Made by a program: the position numbers and the translations under genes. Below the pieces are notes generated by a model that had not been told where the DNA came from, searched no databases, and saw only the letters and a program-made list of their open reading frames with translations. Of a stretch of 64,000 nucleotides of DNA, positions 16,727-26,062 are shown one piece after another. This stretch comes from RYN-230 sp963711705 (GTDB lineage Bacteria; Actinomycetota; Actinomycetes; Streptosporangiales; Streptosporangiaceae), in contig CAVQFM010000008.1 in assembly GCA_963711705.1 (NCBI GenBank), positions 379,268-443,267 of the forward strand. Direction: 5' to 3'. Within the stretch, counting starts at the first letter, position 1. Every line of letters begins with the position of its first letter.

Positions 16727-17113
16727 ATGACCGTTCCGGAGAACCTGCACTACACCGCGGAACACGAGTGGGTGGCCATCGATGGCGCCGTGGCGTCCAT
16801 CGGGATCACCGACTATGCCCAGCAAGCCCTCGGCGACGTCGTCTACGTCCAGGTGCCCGCGGCCGGCCAGCCGGTCACGGCCGGCGAGCCGTGCGGTGAG
16901 GTGGAGTCGACCAAGTCCGTGTCCGACATCTACTCTCCGGTGGACGGCGAGGTGATCCAGGCCAACCCGGAGATCGAGGACGACCCGGGGCTGGTCAACA
17001 CCGACCCGTACGGCGCGGGCTGGCTGCTGCGAATCCGGCTCACCGGCGAGACCGAGCCCACGGGCCTGCTCACCGCCGAGGAGTACACCGCGCTGACCAA
17101 AGAGGCTGAGTGA
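16727..17113 (+). CDS. gcvH: Glycine cleavage H protein (lipoyl carrier)
   Basis: 128 residues, normal length. The lipoylation site is the lysine in EVESTKSVSDIYSP. HEWV near the N-terminus and GAGWLLRI near the C-terminus are family marks. It shuttles the aminomethyl group between the P, T and L proteins. AGGAGAG lies eight bases before the ATG. Its stop overlaps the next gene's GTG start by four bases. Confidence 0.97.
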   Translation: MTVPENLHYTAEHEWVAIDGAVASIGITDYAQQALGDVVYVQVPAAGQPVTAGEPCGEVESTKSVSDIYSPVDGEVIQANPEIEDDPGLVNTDPYGAGWLLRIRLTGETEPTGLLTAEEYTALTKEAE

Positions 17114-18342
17114 GCGGTCCCGCTCCGTCACCCGGTCAGCCGGGGCCCGATGACCTGCTGCGGTACAACGCCGCCACCGCGCACCTGGAGCCCCCGTTCG
17201 CCGTGGTCGACCTGGCCGCGTTCGAGGCCAACGCGGCCAGCATGGCCCGCCGCGCGGCTGGCAAGCCCATCCGGGTGGCCAGCAAGTCGGTACGCTGCCG
17301 CGCGCTGCTTGCGGCGGTCCTGGCCCGGGACGGGTTCCGCGGCATTCTGGCCTTCAGCCTGCCCGAGGCGCTGTGGCTGGCTGACCAGGGCACCGCCGAC
17401 GACATCGTGGTTGCCTATCCGTCCGCGGACGGCGCGGCGCTGACCCGGCTGGCCGGTTCCCCGGCGGCGGCCCGGGCGATCACCCTGATGGTGGACAGCC
17501 GGGACCACCTCGACCTGATCGAGAAGGCCGCGGCCGCCGTGCCCAGCCCGTCGCCGGTGCAGGTCTGCATCGACCTGGACACCGGTTACCGGGCGCTCGG
17601 TGGCCTGCTGCGGGCCGGGGCCCGCCGGTCCCCGGTACGCACCCCGGAGCAGGCTGCGGCGCTGGCCCGGGACATCGTGGCCCGCCCCGGACTGCGGCTG
17701 ACCGGCCTGATGGCCTACGAGGCGCAGATTGCCGGGGTCGGCGACCAGCCGTCCGGGCGGCCGTTGTACGGGATGGCCGTTCGGCTGATGCAAAACCGGT
17801 CGGCGGCGGAACTCGCGCAGCGGCGGGCCGCCATCACCGCCGCGGTGCGCGCGGTGACCCCGCTCAGCTTCGTCAACGGGGGCGGCACCGGCTCGATCGA
17901 GCGGACCGCCGCCGAGGCCGCGGTCACCGAGATCGGCGCGGGCTCCGGGCTCTACCAGCCCGGGCTGTTCGACAGCTACCGGGCTTTCTCCGGCCAGCCC
18001 GCGGCCCTGTTCGCGCTGCCGGTAGTGCGCCGGCCCGGCCCCGGCGTGGTCACGGTGGCGGGCGGCGGGTACGTGGCGTCCGGCCCGGCCCACCCGAGCC
18101 GGCTCCCGCTCCCATACCTCCCGGCCGGCCTGCGGCTGGACCGGCAGGAAGGGGCGGGCGAGGTGCAGACGCCACTGCTCGGCCCGGCCGCCGACGGGCT
18201 GCGCATCGGCGACCGGGTGTGGTTCCGGCACGCCAAGGCGGGCGAACTGTGCGAGCGGTTCGCCGAGCTGCACCTGATCGACGGGGCCGCGGTTACCGCG
18301 GCCGTGCCCACCTACCGGGGTGAAGGCCAGGCATTCGGCTGA
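17110..18342 (+). CDS. D-threonine aldolase / D-serine dehydratase-like PLP enzyme
   Basis: 410 residues. It is a fold-type III (alanine racemase-like) PLP enzyme: Lys59 in RVASKSVRC is the predicted PLP lysine, the beta/alpha barrel spans roughly 20-270, and the C-terminal domain ends with FRHAKAGELCERF, where the His and Cys match the metal-binding pair of D-threonine aldolase and eukaryotic-type D-serine dehydratase. D-threonine aldolase makes glycine plus acetaldehyde. Translational coupling (GTGA) to gcvH suggests it feeds glycine to the cleavage system; that link is inference. The exact substrate cannot be read from sequence. Confidence 0.8.
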   Translation: MSGPAPSPGQPGPDDLLRYNAATAHLEPPFAVVDLAAFEANAASMARRAAGKPIRVASKSVRCRALLAAVLARDGFRGILAFSLPEALWLADQGTADDIVVAYPSADGAALTRLAGSPAAARAITLMVDSRDHLDLIEKAAAAVPSPSPVQVCIDLDTGYRALGGLLRAGARRSPVRTPEQAAALARDIVARPGLRLTGLMAYEAQIAGVGDQPSGRPLYGMAVRLMQNRSAAELAQRRAAITAAVRAVTPLSFVNGGGTGSIERTAAEAAVTEIGAGSGLYQPGLFDSYRAFSGQPAALFALPVVRRPGPGVVTVAGGGYVASGPAHPSRLPLPYLPAGLRLDRQEGAGEVQTPLLGPAADGLRIGDRVWFRHAKAGELCERFAELHLIDGAAVTAAVPTYRGEGQAFG

Positions 18343-18343
18343 G

Positions 18344-18601
18344 CTACCTGCGCCGGCGGCGCACCAGGTAGGCCGCGGCGCCCAGCGCGATCGCCGCGGC
18401 GACGGCGGCGCCCGCCAGCCGCACCTCCGGCCGGCCCGCCTGCTCCCGGAGCCGGGCGGCCGCGCGCCGGGCCACGTTGGCCGGGCTGACCCGGTCGGTC
18501 AGCGCGTCGATGGTCCGCGCGAGATCCTGGCGGGTGCGCTCGATCTCACCGACCAGCACATCCGGGTCGCGAATGGCGACCGTCCCGTTCGCCTCGGCCA
18601 T
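18344..18601 (-). CDS. DUF3618 membrane-anchored protein
   Basis: 85 residues. The N-terminal half has the DUF3618 helix (VGEIERTRQDLARTIDALTDRVSP) and the C-terminus one membrane helix followed by a run of arginines. It is a small inner-membrane protein of unknown function, common in actinomycetes. The ATG at 18599-18601 has GAGGAAG upstream. It ends one base after the stop of the convergent aldolase gene. Confidence 0.85.
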   Translation of the reverse strand: MAEANGTVAIRDPDVLVGEIERTRQDLARTIDALTDRVSPANVARRAAARLREQAGRPEVRLAGAAVAAAIALGAAAYLVRRRRR

Positions 18602-18803
18602 CGCAGCTTCCTCTCTGGGCACGGCTTGCTGCCGGTAAGTCTCCCAGGCTGCTTAACGATCCGCACCGCCGGCTGGGCCGCGTGTCGGAAATGTGCCAGC
18701 GGGCGAACTGCCCACGCGAGTTCATCTGCTGCTGCCGCCCGCTGGCCCTGGGCCGCAAATCTACTTACGGGTAATGTCTGGCGTGTCGTCGGAAGGACCA
18801 GAC

Positions 18804-20018
18804 ATGTCGGCCATGCCTGTGGTGAATGACCTCGACCTGCCGGTGTTCGACTACACCGAGCCCGGGCTGGTGGGCGACGTCTACCACCAGCGGCTGGCCG
18901 AGGTGCGGGCGCAGGGCTGGCTGGCCCGCTCGCCACTGGCCTACGTGGTGCTGGACCGGGAGTCCGGCGAGTTCTTCCTGCGGGCCCGGCAGACCGCGTT
19001 CCCGGGCCGGGAGATCGCCGAGATCTTCGGCGTCACCGGCGGCCCGCTGCGCGACTCGATCGACGCCAACATCCTCAACCTGACCGGCGACCGGCACCGG
19101 CGGCTGCGGGCCCTGGTCGGCCCGGCGTTCTCGCCGCGGGCCGCGGACCGGTGGCGGCCGTTCATGCGGGGCTTCCTGGGCCAGCTGTGGCAGGCCCTCG
19201 GCGGCGCGGCGGAATGCGAGTTCGTATCGGCCGTGGCCAAGCCCTACCCCTCGCTCACGATCGCCGCCGTGCTGGGCGCGCCCACGGCCGACGCGCCGCG
19301 GCTGCACGAATGGTCCGGCTGGGTGCAGCGGCAGTTCGACATCCGGGCGCTGGCCGCCGAGGCGCCGCGGATCGAGCGGGCCGTGACGCAGCTGCAGGAC
19401 TACGTGGAGGACCTGCTCGACCAGCGCCGCCGGGAGCCGTCCGATGACCTGATCAGTGCGCTGCTGGCGGCCGAGGAGGAAGGCGAGAAACTCTCCCACG
19501 CGGAGTGCGTGAACCTGGTGCTCAACGTCGTCGCGGGCGGGGTGGACACCACCCAGGCGCAGCTGTCGCACGCGATGGCGCTGTTCGCCCGCTGCCCGGA
19601 GCAGTGGGCGGCGCTGGGCCGCGAGCCCGGCCTGGTGCCCCGGGCGGTCGAGGAGGTGCTGCGGTTCGAGCCGATCACCCCGTTCACCGCGCGCATCTGC
19701 ACCGACCCGGTCGAGTACCGCGGGGTGCACTTCCCGGCTGGGACGATCGTCGCGATCTGCGCGGAACGGGCCAATCGCGATCTGGCCGGCGGCGAGGAGT
19801 TCGACGTCACCAGGGACGCGGCGGGCCGGCTGCTCACGTTCGGCGCCGGGCCGCATTTCTGCCTGGGGTCCAACCTGGCCCGGGCCGAGCTGGAGGAGGC
19901 GTTCACCTTCCTCGCGCCCCGGCTGCCCGGGCTGCGCCTGGCCGGCGAGCCGCAGCTCGGCGGGATCGAGGGCATCTACGGCATCGACACCCTCCCGCTG
20001 GCCTGGTCCCCGGCCTAG
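18804..20018 (+). CDS. Cytochrome P450
   Basis: 404 residues. The heme loop is FGAGPHFCLGSNLAR, and the oxygen-binding helix reads VVAGGVDTTQAQ, so the usual acid before Thr is Asp in an unusual GGVDTT setting. ExxR lies in VEEVLRFEP. I cannot assign a CYP family. The ATG at 18804 has GGAAGGA upstream; the GTG at 18774 region is an alternative. No redox partner gene is adjacent. Confidence 0.9.
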   Translation: MSAMPVVNDLDLPVFDYTEPGLVGDVYHQRLAEVRAQGWLARSPLAYVVLDRESGEFFLRARQTAFPGREIAEIFGVTGGPLRDSIDANILNLTGDRHRRLRALVGPAFSPRAADRWRPFMRGFLGQLWQALGGAAECEFVSAVAKPYPSLTIAAVLGAPTADAPRLHEWSGWVQRQFDIRALAAEAPRIERAVTQLQDYVEDLLDQRRREPSDDLISALLAAEEEGEKLSHAECVNLVLNVVAGGVDTTQAQLSHAMALFARCPEQWAALGREPGLVPRAVEEVLRFEPITPFTARICTDPVEYRGVHFPAGTIVAICAERANRDLAGGEEFDVTRDAAGRLLTFGAGPHFCLGSNLARAELEEAFTFLAPRLPGLRLAGEPQLGGIEGIYGIDTLPLAWSPA

Positions 20019-20088
20019 CGGCGCGGTCTCCCTGCCGACCGCGGTCCCCGGCACTGGGTGCGCCGGGGACCGCGGGTAACCGGGTCCG

Positions 20089-22545
20089 CTAGCTGGCCGG
20101 CGGCCAGGTGCTGAGCCGAGGCGATGACCGCCCGGCAGGCAGCCATCTGCACGAACGCGCCGGGCACGGGGGGCATTGCTGAACGCGGCCGCCTCCAGCT
20201 CGGCCTTGATCTGGCCGGCCAGCCCGTCCCGGACCCGCTCCAGCCCGGACAGCGCCTGGTCGGTGCGGGTGTAGGCGGCGTCTCCCGGGCTGCTGCTCTC
20301 GATGGCGGCGGTGGCCGCCTGCAGGGTGGCTGTGCCGAACTCGCCGACGCTCGAGTTGAGCTGCTTGTAGCAGGCACCGAGCGCGGTCACCCCGGGAGCG
20401 CGGAGCGCGGCGTTGGGCCGGGAGAGCCAGGATTGGGTGATGACCCGCCCGTCGTGCTCGTAGTCGTCCTTGAGCCCGGTCAGGTACATCAGGGTCGGCC
20501 GGACGTCGGTCAGGTCGATCCAGGTCCCCGTGGTGCCGCTGCCCGGGACGGTGACCTGGCCGCTGTTCGGGCCCGCCGAACTCGGGCCCGCGTGGCCGGT
20601 GAGCCGTCCAGGCCGAGATGGGCGACGCCGGGCCCGGCAACGGCCAGCCAGTTGGTGTCGATCTCGGCCGCGTAATCACCGTGATCCCAGGCGAAGCCCG
20701 TGTTCTGGGTGACGCACGAACCGCTGCACGTCGCCGAGCCCGAGCTGCAGGAAGTAGTCGGGCCTGGCGAACATGGCGAACGTCGGCGTCCGGGCCGGGT
20801 CCGCGTTGACCATGTGCAGGATGCGCCTCCTCGACCGGGTCGGCCAGGTAGTTGGCGATCTTCTCGCTGGCATTACCGGAGTAGGGGTTGTTCGCGGTGA
20901 GGCCGCCACGTCGCGTTCCAGGGTGCGCACCGCAGGCGCGGTCGGCCCGGGATTACCGGTCACGTAGAACTCTGGTGCCGTGTCATTCTCCATGCTGAAC
21001 GGCGTGGTGTTGGACTTCTGGGTCGCCAGCAGGCCGGTCATGTTGCCGTCCAGCTCGCCGAATGAGCCCGCCGGGTAGGTGCAGGCGACGTCCGGGGTGA
21101 CCGTGTCGCCGCTGACCGTGGCGCCGTCGCAGTTGGCCGGGGTGGGCTGGATGGCCCGGCCAACGTTGGCCCCAGCCTCGTGGTCACCCTCGTCGGAGGT
21201 GATGCACGAACACCGTGTTCTTCGTGGTGATCCCGTCAGCGGCGAGCCGCTTGAAGAACGTGGCGAACGCCTGGTTGTAGTACTGCGCCTGGGCGACGTA
21301 GCAGGGATCTCCCGCTGCCCAGCGCAGCTGGCGCGTTGGTGCACGCGGTGAGGCCGGGGATGTGCTCGTTGCCGTGAATGTCGGCGATATACCCGTTGGT
21401 GACCGGGAGCCCGGCTTCCTGCATGTCGGCCATGTAGGCCAGAGTCTGCGAGGCGTTGATCGGGCCGAACCCGGGGAAGCCGGGGTGGTTGGTGAGGAAG
21501 GCTCCGTTGATCTGGTTGCCGTTCTCGTCGACCAGGTTCCCGGCGGCGTTCGTCACCTGATAGCCGTGGCGCGACAGGCTGGCCGTGCCCGCCCCGAGCT
21601 GCGGCGCCACGTAGCGGTGGCCGAACAGGCCCTGGAAGCCGGCGTAGCCGCCCGGCTCGTCCGGCAGGCTGTCGGTGACCGCGGTCGGGGTCGGCGTGGT
21701 CTGGCCGAACTTGACCGCCGGTGGCCGACGAGCAGAACGCGCTGCCCTTGGCGCAGTGCACGGCGAGCCCGGCATAGTCCGCGGTCTCGGCGTCCTTGAA
21801 TGAGTCCGTGTCGGCGGCGAGCTGCTGGGCCTCGGGCGAGTTCGCGCCGAACACCTTGGGGATGTCCACCGCGTTGTTCTCCAGCTCCTGGTTCACCGAC
21901 CCCGCCTCACCAACGTCGCAGCCGGCCCGGGTGAACGGCACCCAGGGTGCCGGGGTGATGGTGTCCGGCTTCGGCGGGGGGTTGGTGGTGGCTGGCGGGC
22001 TGGCCGCGTAGACCATGGACGGGTTGGTGTCGTGGCCCGCGTTCGGGTGGGCGGCCGTGTCGAAGATCGGGTCGGTCCAGTAGGCGAACGAGCCGGCCGG
22101 GTCGGTCGTGCCGTCGGCGTTGTACGCCTGGTAGGAGTTGCTGATCGGCATGCCGTGCCGGTCACCGTACAGGCCGGTGAACGTGGTCAGCAGGTCATCG
22201 CCGGTGTGCGCGATGAGCGGGGTGTGGTTGTTGGACGCGAACGTGCCGTTGTTGCTCGAAGAAGTGCAGCAGGCTGGGCATCATTTGCAGGTCGGAAGGC
22301 ACATTGGGGTTATCACGGAAGAAGTGCACGTTGTCAAAGGTGAGTTCGATGACGTGCTTGACCCCGTTGCCCAGCTGGCAGCTGCTGGCCGTCTGGTCCT
22401 GCGGCGCGGCGTGAGCTAATGGTTTGGCCGCGCTGGCCAGCGCCGTTCCGGCACCCGCCAGGATGCCGGTGCTCAGCAGCGCGGCGGTTCCGGTGACGGC
22501 GGCGGCGCGCACTGCCAGCCTCCGTCGGCCATGCTCGTGTGGCAT
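20089..22545 (-). pseudogene. Secreted alkaline-phosphatase-superfamily phosphoesterase, multiply frameshifted
   Basis: The start is clear: ATG at 22543-22545 with AGAGGAGG, a twin-Arg-like/Sec signal, then HVIELTFDNVHFFRDNPN. Homologous segments then jump frame at about 22255, 21720, 21310, 21206, 20904, 20823, 20740 and 20603, with a likely ninth near 20170. Read across these joins the protein is coherent: NNHTPLIAHTGDDLL, DGTTDPAGSFAYW, WVPFTRAGCDVG, LPDEPGGYAGFQGLFG, TSDEGDHEAGAN, ILHMVNADP and YLTGLKDDYEHDG are all typical of this actinobacterial phosphoesterase family, about 800 residues when whole. Six or more shifts are +1. It is either a decayed gene or a badly read one. Confidence 0.8.
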
Positions 22546-22728
22546 CGATCCTCCTCTTTCCCACCGGCCCGGCGGTGACCGGGTCCTGCCGGATGACTTT
22601 AAGGTCAGGGCCTGATTCCCGGTAGAAGGGAAAGGGAACAGCGGCCAAATCTTCGCCTGCGCGGCAACGGCACCCGGGCCGCCTGGCGGCCGTTTATTCA
22701 GGGGCTGACCAGCGGTTACTGGCATAAG

Positions 22729-23439
22729 ATGCGTTTCGTGGCCATCGAAGCAGTGATTTTCGACTGGGGCGGCACGCTCACCCCGTGGCACACCGTGGAT
22801 CACGCCGCGCTGTGGCGCAGTGTGTGCGAGCCGCACTTTCCCGGCGGGCGGGCAGGCGAGGTGTCGGCCGCCATCCTCGCCGCCGAGCTGGACCTGTGGA
22901 CGCAGACCGACCAGTCGCAGCGCAGCGCCACCCTCACCGACGTGTTCGAGCGGGCCGGGATTGCTCCCCCGGAGGCCTTTGTGGCCAGCTACTTCGAGGC
23001 GTGGGACCCGCACACCTACACCGACCCCGACGCGGCGCCGCTGCTGCGGGAACTGCGGGCGCGCGGGATCAAGGCCGGCGTGCTGTCCAACACGATGTGG
23101 CCGCGCAGCGCACACGAGCGGGTGTTCCGCCGCGATGGCGTGCTCGGCCTGCTCGACGGGGCGGTGTTCAGCAGCGAGATCCCGTGGGCCAAGCCGCATC
23201 CCGAGGCGTTCCGCGCGGCCATGGCCGCGGTCGGGGTGAGCGACCCGGCGGCGTGCGTGTTCGTCGGCGACCGGCCTTACGACGACGTGCACGGCGCGAA
23301 GAGCGTCGGCATGCGGGCGGTGCTGATCCCGCACAGCGCGGTGCCGGCCTACGACGCGGTCACCCCCGACGCGGTCATCAGCCGGCTGGCCGAGCTGCCC
23401 GCCCACCTGGACACCTGGTCGGCCGCGCCGGGCCGGTGA
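22729..23439 (+). CDS. HAD-superfamily hydrolase
   Basis: 236 residues. Motif I is FDWGGTLT (nucleophile Asp12), motif II is SNT, motif III is the Lys of AKPHP and motif IV is GDRPYDD. The second Asp of the usual DxD is glycine here, so the general acid is missing. That occurs in some HAD subgroups and argues against a standard phosphatase. Substrate unknown. It is divergent from the phosphoesterase and followed 39 bases later by a PIG-L gene in the same direction. Confidence 0.85.
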   Translation: MRFVAIEAVIFDWGGTLTPWHTVDHAALWRSVCEPHFPGGRAGEVSAAILAAELDLWTQTDQSQRSATLTDVFERAGIAPPEAFVASYFEAWDPHTYTDPDAAPLLRELRARGIKAGVLSNTMWPRSAHERVFRRDGVLGLLDGAVFSSEIPWAKPHPEAFRAAMAAVGVSDPAACVFVGDRPYDDVHGAKSVGMRAVLIPHSAVPAYDAVTPDAVISRLAELPAHLDTWSAAPGR

Positions 23440-23478
23440 TCAGCTGGCGGGCCGGCTGGTTCGGGTAGCGTCACCGGC

Positions 23479-24261
23479 ATGTCAACCCTGGTGTCCTTCC
23501 ACGCTCACCCCGACGACGAGTGCATCGCGTGCGGCGGGGTGATCCGCAAGGCGGCCGACGCCGGGCACCGGGTGGTGCTGGTCATCGCCACCCGCGGGGA
23601 GCAGGGTGAGGTACCCGAGGGCTTCCTGGCCGACGGGGAGGAACTGTGGCAGCGCCGGGTGGCCGAGACCCAGGCGTCCGCGGACATCCTGGGTGCGCAG
23701 CGGCTGGAGTTCCTCGGCTACCGGGACTCCGGGATGATGGGCACCGCGGCCAACCTGGCACCCGGCTCGTTCTGGACCACCCCCGTGGAGGAGGCCGCCG
23801 GGAAACTGGCCGCCCTGCTGGCTGAGGAAAACGCCGAGGTGCTGACCTGCTACGACGACAACGGCGGCTACGGCCACCCGGACCATATCCAGGTCCACCG
23901 GGTGGGCCTGCGGGCCGCCGAGCTGGCGGGCACGCCGCGGGTCTACCAGTCCACGATCAACCGCGACCACATCGAGCGCGCCCGGCAGCGGTTCGCCTGG
24001 GCCGGCCCGGACGCCCAGGACGATCAGCCGGACCAGGATCCGGACTTCGGCCAGCCGGAATCGGTGATCACCACGGCCGTGGACGTGTCGCCGTGGGTGG
24101 GCGCAAAGCGGCGGGCCATGCGGGCGCACGCCAGCCAGATCAGCGACCAGTCGTTCTTCCTGGCCCTGCCGGACGACGCGTTCCGGTACACGTTCGGCAC
24201 CGAGTGGTTCATCCGCGACGGCCAGGGCCCGGGCATCACCGAAACTGACCTGCTGCCCTAG
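23479..24261 (+). CDS. PIG-L/LmbE-family deacetylase
   Basis: 260 residues. The zinc motif AHPDDE sits at residues 9-14 and the second site is GHPDH. This is the family of MshB and Mca, which act on mycothiol precursors and conjugates, and of other N-acetylglucosaminyl deacetylases. The MRAHASQISDQSFF stretch near the C-terminus is also seen in MshB/Mca-like proteins. Which of these it is cannot be settled here. It is probably co-transcribed with the HAD gene. Confidence 0.88.
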   Translation: MSTLVSFHAHPDDECIACGGVIRKAADAGHRVVLVIATRGEQGEVPEGFLADGEELWQRRVAETQASADILGAQRLEFLGYRDSGMMGTAANLAPGSFWTTPVEEAAGKLAALLAEENAEVLTCYDDNGGYGHPDHIQVHRVGLRAAELAGTPRVYQSTINRDHIERARQRFAWAGPDAQDDQPDQDPDFGQPESVITTAVDVSPWVGAKRRAMRAHASQISDQSFFLALPDDAFRYTFGTEWFIRDGQGPGITETDLLP

Positions 24262-24284
24262 CCGGCCCGGCCGCTGGCCCGGAG

Positions 24285-24761
24285 CTAGCCGCGGGCCGGG
24301 GCCCCGGCATCGCTGACGTCCGCCACCTCGGCGTTCAGGGCCTGGATGACCTGGTCCGCAGCTACCGCGGCGGCCAGGCCGTGCTGGCCCATGCCCAGCG
24401 TGATCTGCTGCCCGGCCAGCCGCTGGTCGGCGATCACCGGCCAGCGGCGCACCGCGCCGAACGGGGTGATCGTGCCGCGCTCGTACCCGGTCACCTGCTG
24501 GGCGACGGCGGCGTCCGGCATGGACAGCCGGCTGACACCGAGCAGCGCGCGCAGCTTGGGCCAGGAGATCGTCCGGTCCCCGGGGACCAGCACGAACAGG
24601 AAGTCATCGGCCCCACGCCGCACCACCAGGGTCTTCACCACCTGGGCCGGGCGCACGCCGCGCGCCTCGGCCGCCTCGGCCAGGCTGCGCACCGGGCCGT
24701 GCTGGATCAGCCGGTACCCGATGCCTGCGCTGGCCAGGGCGTCTTCCGCCGGATTGGGCAT
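24285..24761 (-). CDS. YbaK/aminoacyl-tRNA editing domain protein
   Basis: 158 residues forming a single YbaK/ProX domain. Family marks are the central VVKTLVVR with its conserved lysine, FVLVPGDRTIS and GYERGTITPFG. These proteins hydrolyse mischarged tRNAs (Cys- or Ala-tRNA-Pro and similar). A second, distinct YbaK protein is encoded at 38507. Substrate specificity is not visible. Confidence 0.9.
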   Translation of the reverse strand: MPNPAEDALASAGIGYRLIQHGPVRSLAEAAEARGVRPAQVVKTLVVRRGADDFLFVLVPGDRTISWPKLRALLGVSRLSMPDAAVAQQVTGYERGTITPFGAVRRWPVIADQRLAGQQITLGMGQHGLAAAVAADQVIQALNAEVADVSDAGAPARG

Positions 24762-24883
24762 GATCCATTATGTCCAGCCGGGCCGCCAGGCCCGGGCCCG
24801 GCGGCCGCACGGCTCTGGGCAAACTGCACAAACTGCCCGCCGGGACGTGGAATCCGGCCGGGCCGGCCCGGCAGAATGACCGC

Positions 24884-26062
24884 ATGCCCCCCGCCGATGA
24901 CATCGCACTCGCCAGCTCAACCGTCCCGGACACGGCAGCTGGCCCGGCCGCCGCAGCCAGTACCCCGGCGGCCGGTGACACCGCCGGCCGTGACCTGGAT
25001 GCGCTGCGCGACGCGTGCACCCGCTTCCTGCACAGCCACGGACCGGTCCGGGCCGCCGACCTGCTGGCCACGGTGCCCACAGACACGGTGCCCGACCGGT
25101 ACGGCGAGGGCGGCGTGGTGGCCGAGCTGGAGGCCGAAATCAAGCTGGTGCTCGGCAAGCCGGCCGCGGTGTTCCTGCCCAGCGGGACCATGGCCCAGCA
25201 GTCGGTGCTGCGGGTGCATGCCGACCGGCGGCAGCGGCGGGTCATCGCCTTCCACCCCACCTGTCACCTGGACGTGCACGAGGACCGGGGCTACCAGCGG
25301 CTGCACCAGCTGGCTGGCCGCCCGGTGGGCGAGCGGCACCGGCTGCTCACCGTGGATGATCTGCGCGGGATCGCCGAACCGGTGGCGGCGCTGCTGCTGG
25401 AGCTGCCGCAGCGGGAGATAGGCGGTCAGCAGCCGCCGTGGGACGAGCTGGTGGCCCAGGCCCAGTGGGCCCGGGAACACGGGGCCGCGGTACACCTGGA
25501 CGGGGCCCGGCTGTGGGAGTCGGCGGCCGGGTACCAGCAGCCGCCGGAGGCGGTGGCCAGCCTGTTCGACACCGTGTACGTGTCGTTCTACAAGGGCCTG
25601 GGCGCGCTGCCTGGATGCTGCGTGGCCGGCCCGGAGGACGTCATCGCCGAGGTGCGCGAGTGGCGGCACCGGATGGGCGGCCGGCTGTACGGCCTGTGGC
25701 CGAACGCGGCGTCCGCGCTCAGCTGCCTGGCCCGGCGGCTGCCGATGATGCCGCGCTACCTGGGCCATGCCCGGGCGATAGCGGACGCGCTGCGTGATCT
25801 GCCGGGCGTCCAGGTCCTCCCGGATCCGCCGCAGTCCCCCATGATGCACCTGCTGCTGCGCACCAGCCCGGAGGGGTTCACCGCGGCCGTCCGCCAGCTG
25901 GCTGAAGAGCGCGGCGTGTGGACCTGGACAGCCCCGATGAGCACCAGTGACCCGGGCACCCAGCGCACCGAGCTCGCCATCGGGGACGCGACCCTGGCCT
26001 TCCAGCCGGCCGAGGTACGCGACCTCATCGCCACGTTCGTGACGGGCCAGGCATCCCGTTAG
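24884..26062 (+). CDS. Threonine aldolase-like / beta-eliminating lyase
   Basis: 392 residues from the ATG at 24884. A fold-type I PLP enzyme: FLPSGTMAQQSVL, HLDGARLWE (Asp-x-Ala-Arg for PLP) and SFYKGLGALPG with the PLP lysine. L-threonine aldolases have exactly these blocks; they cleave threonine to glycine and acetaldehyde. The N-terminal ~50 residues are a disordered alanine/proline tail. The upstream in-frame extension to 24770 overlaps the YbaK gene and is rejected. Confidence 0.85.
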   Translation: MPPADDIALASSTVPDTAAGPAAAASTPAAGDTAGRDLDALRDACTRFLHSHGPVRAADLLATVPTDTVPDRYGEGGVVAELEAEIKLVLGKPAAVFLPSGTMAQQSVLRVHADRRQRRVIAFHPTCHLDVHEDRGYQRLHQLAGRPVGERHRLLTVDDLRGIAEPVAALLLELPQREIGGQQPPWDELVAQAQWAREHGAAVHLDGARLWESAAGYQQPPEAVASLFDTVYVSFYKGLGALPGCCVAGPEDVIAEVREWRHRMGGRLYGLWPNAASALSCLARRLPMMPRYLGHARAIADALRDLPGVQVLPDPPQSPMMHLLLRTSPEGFTAAVRQLAEERGVWTWTAPMSTSDPGTQRTELAIGDATLAFQPAEVRDLIATFVTGQASR

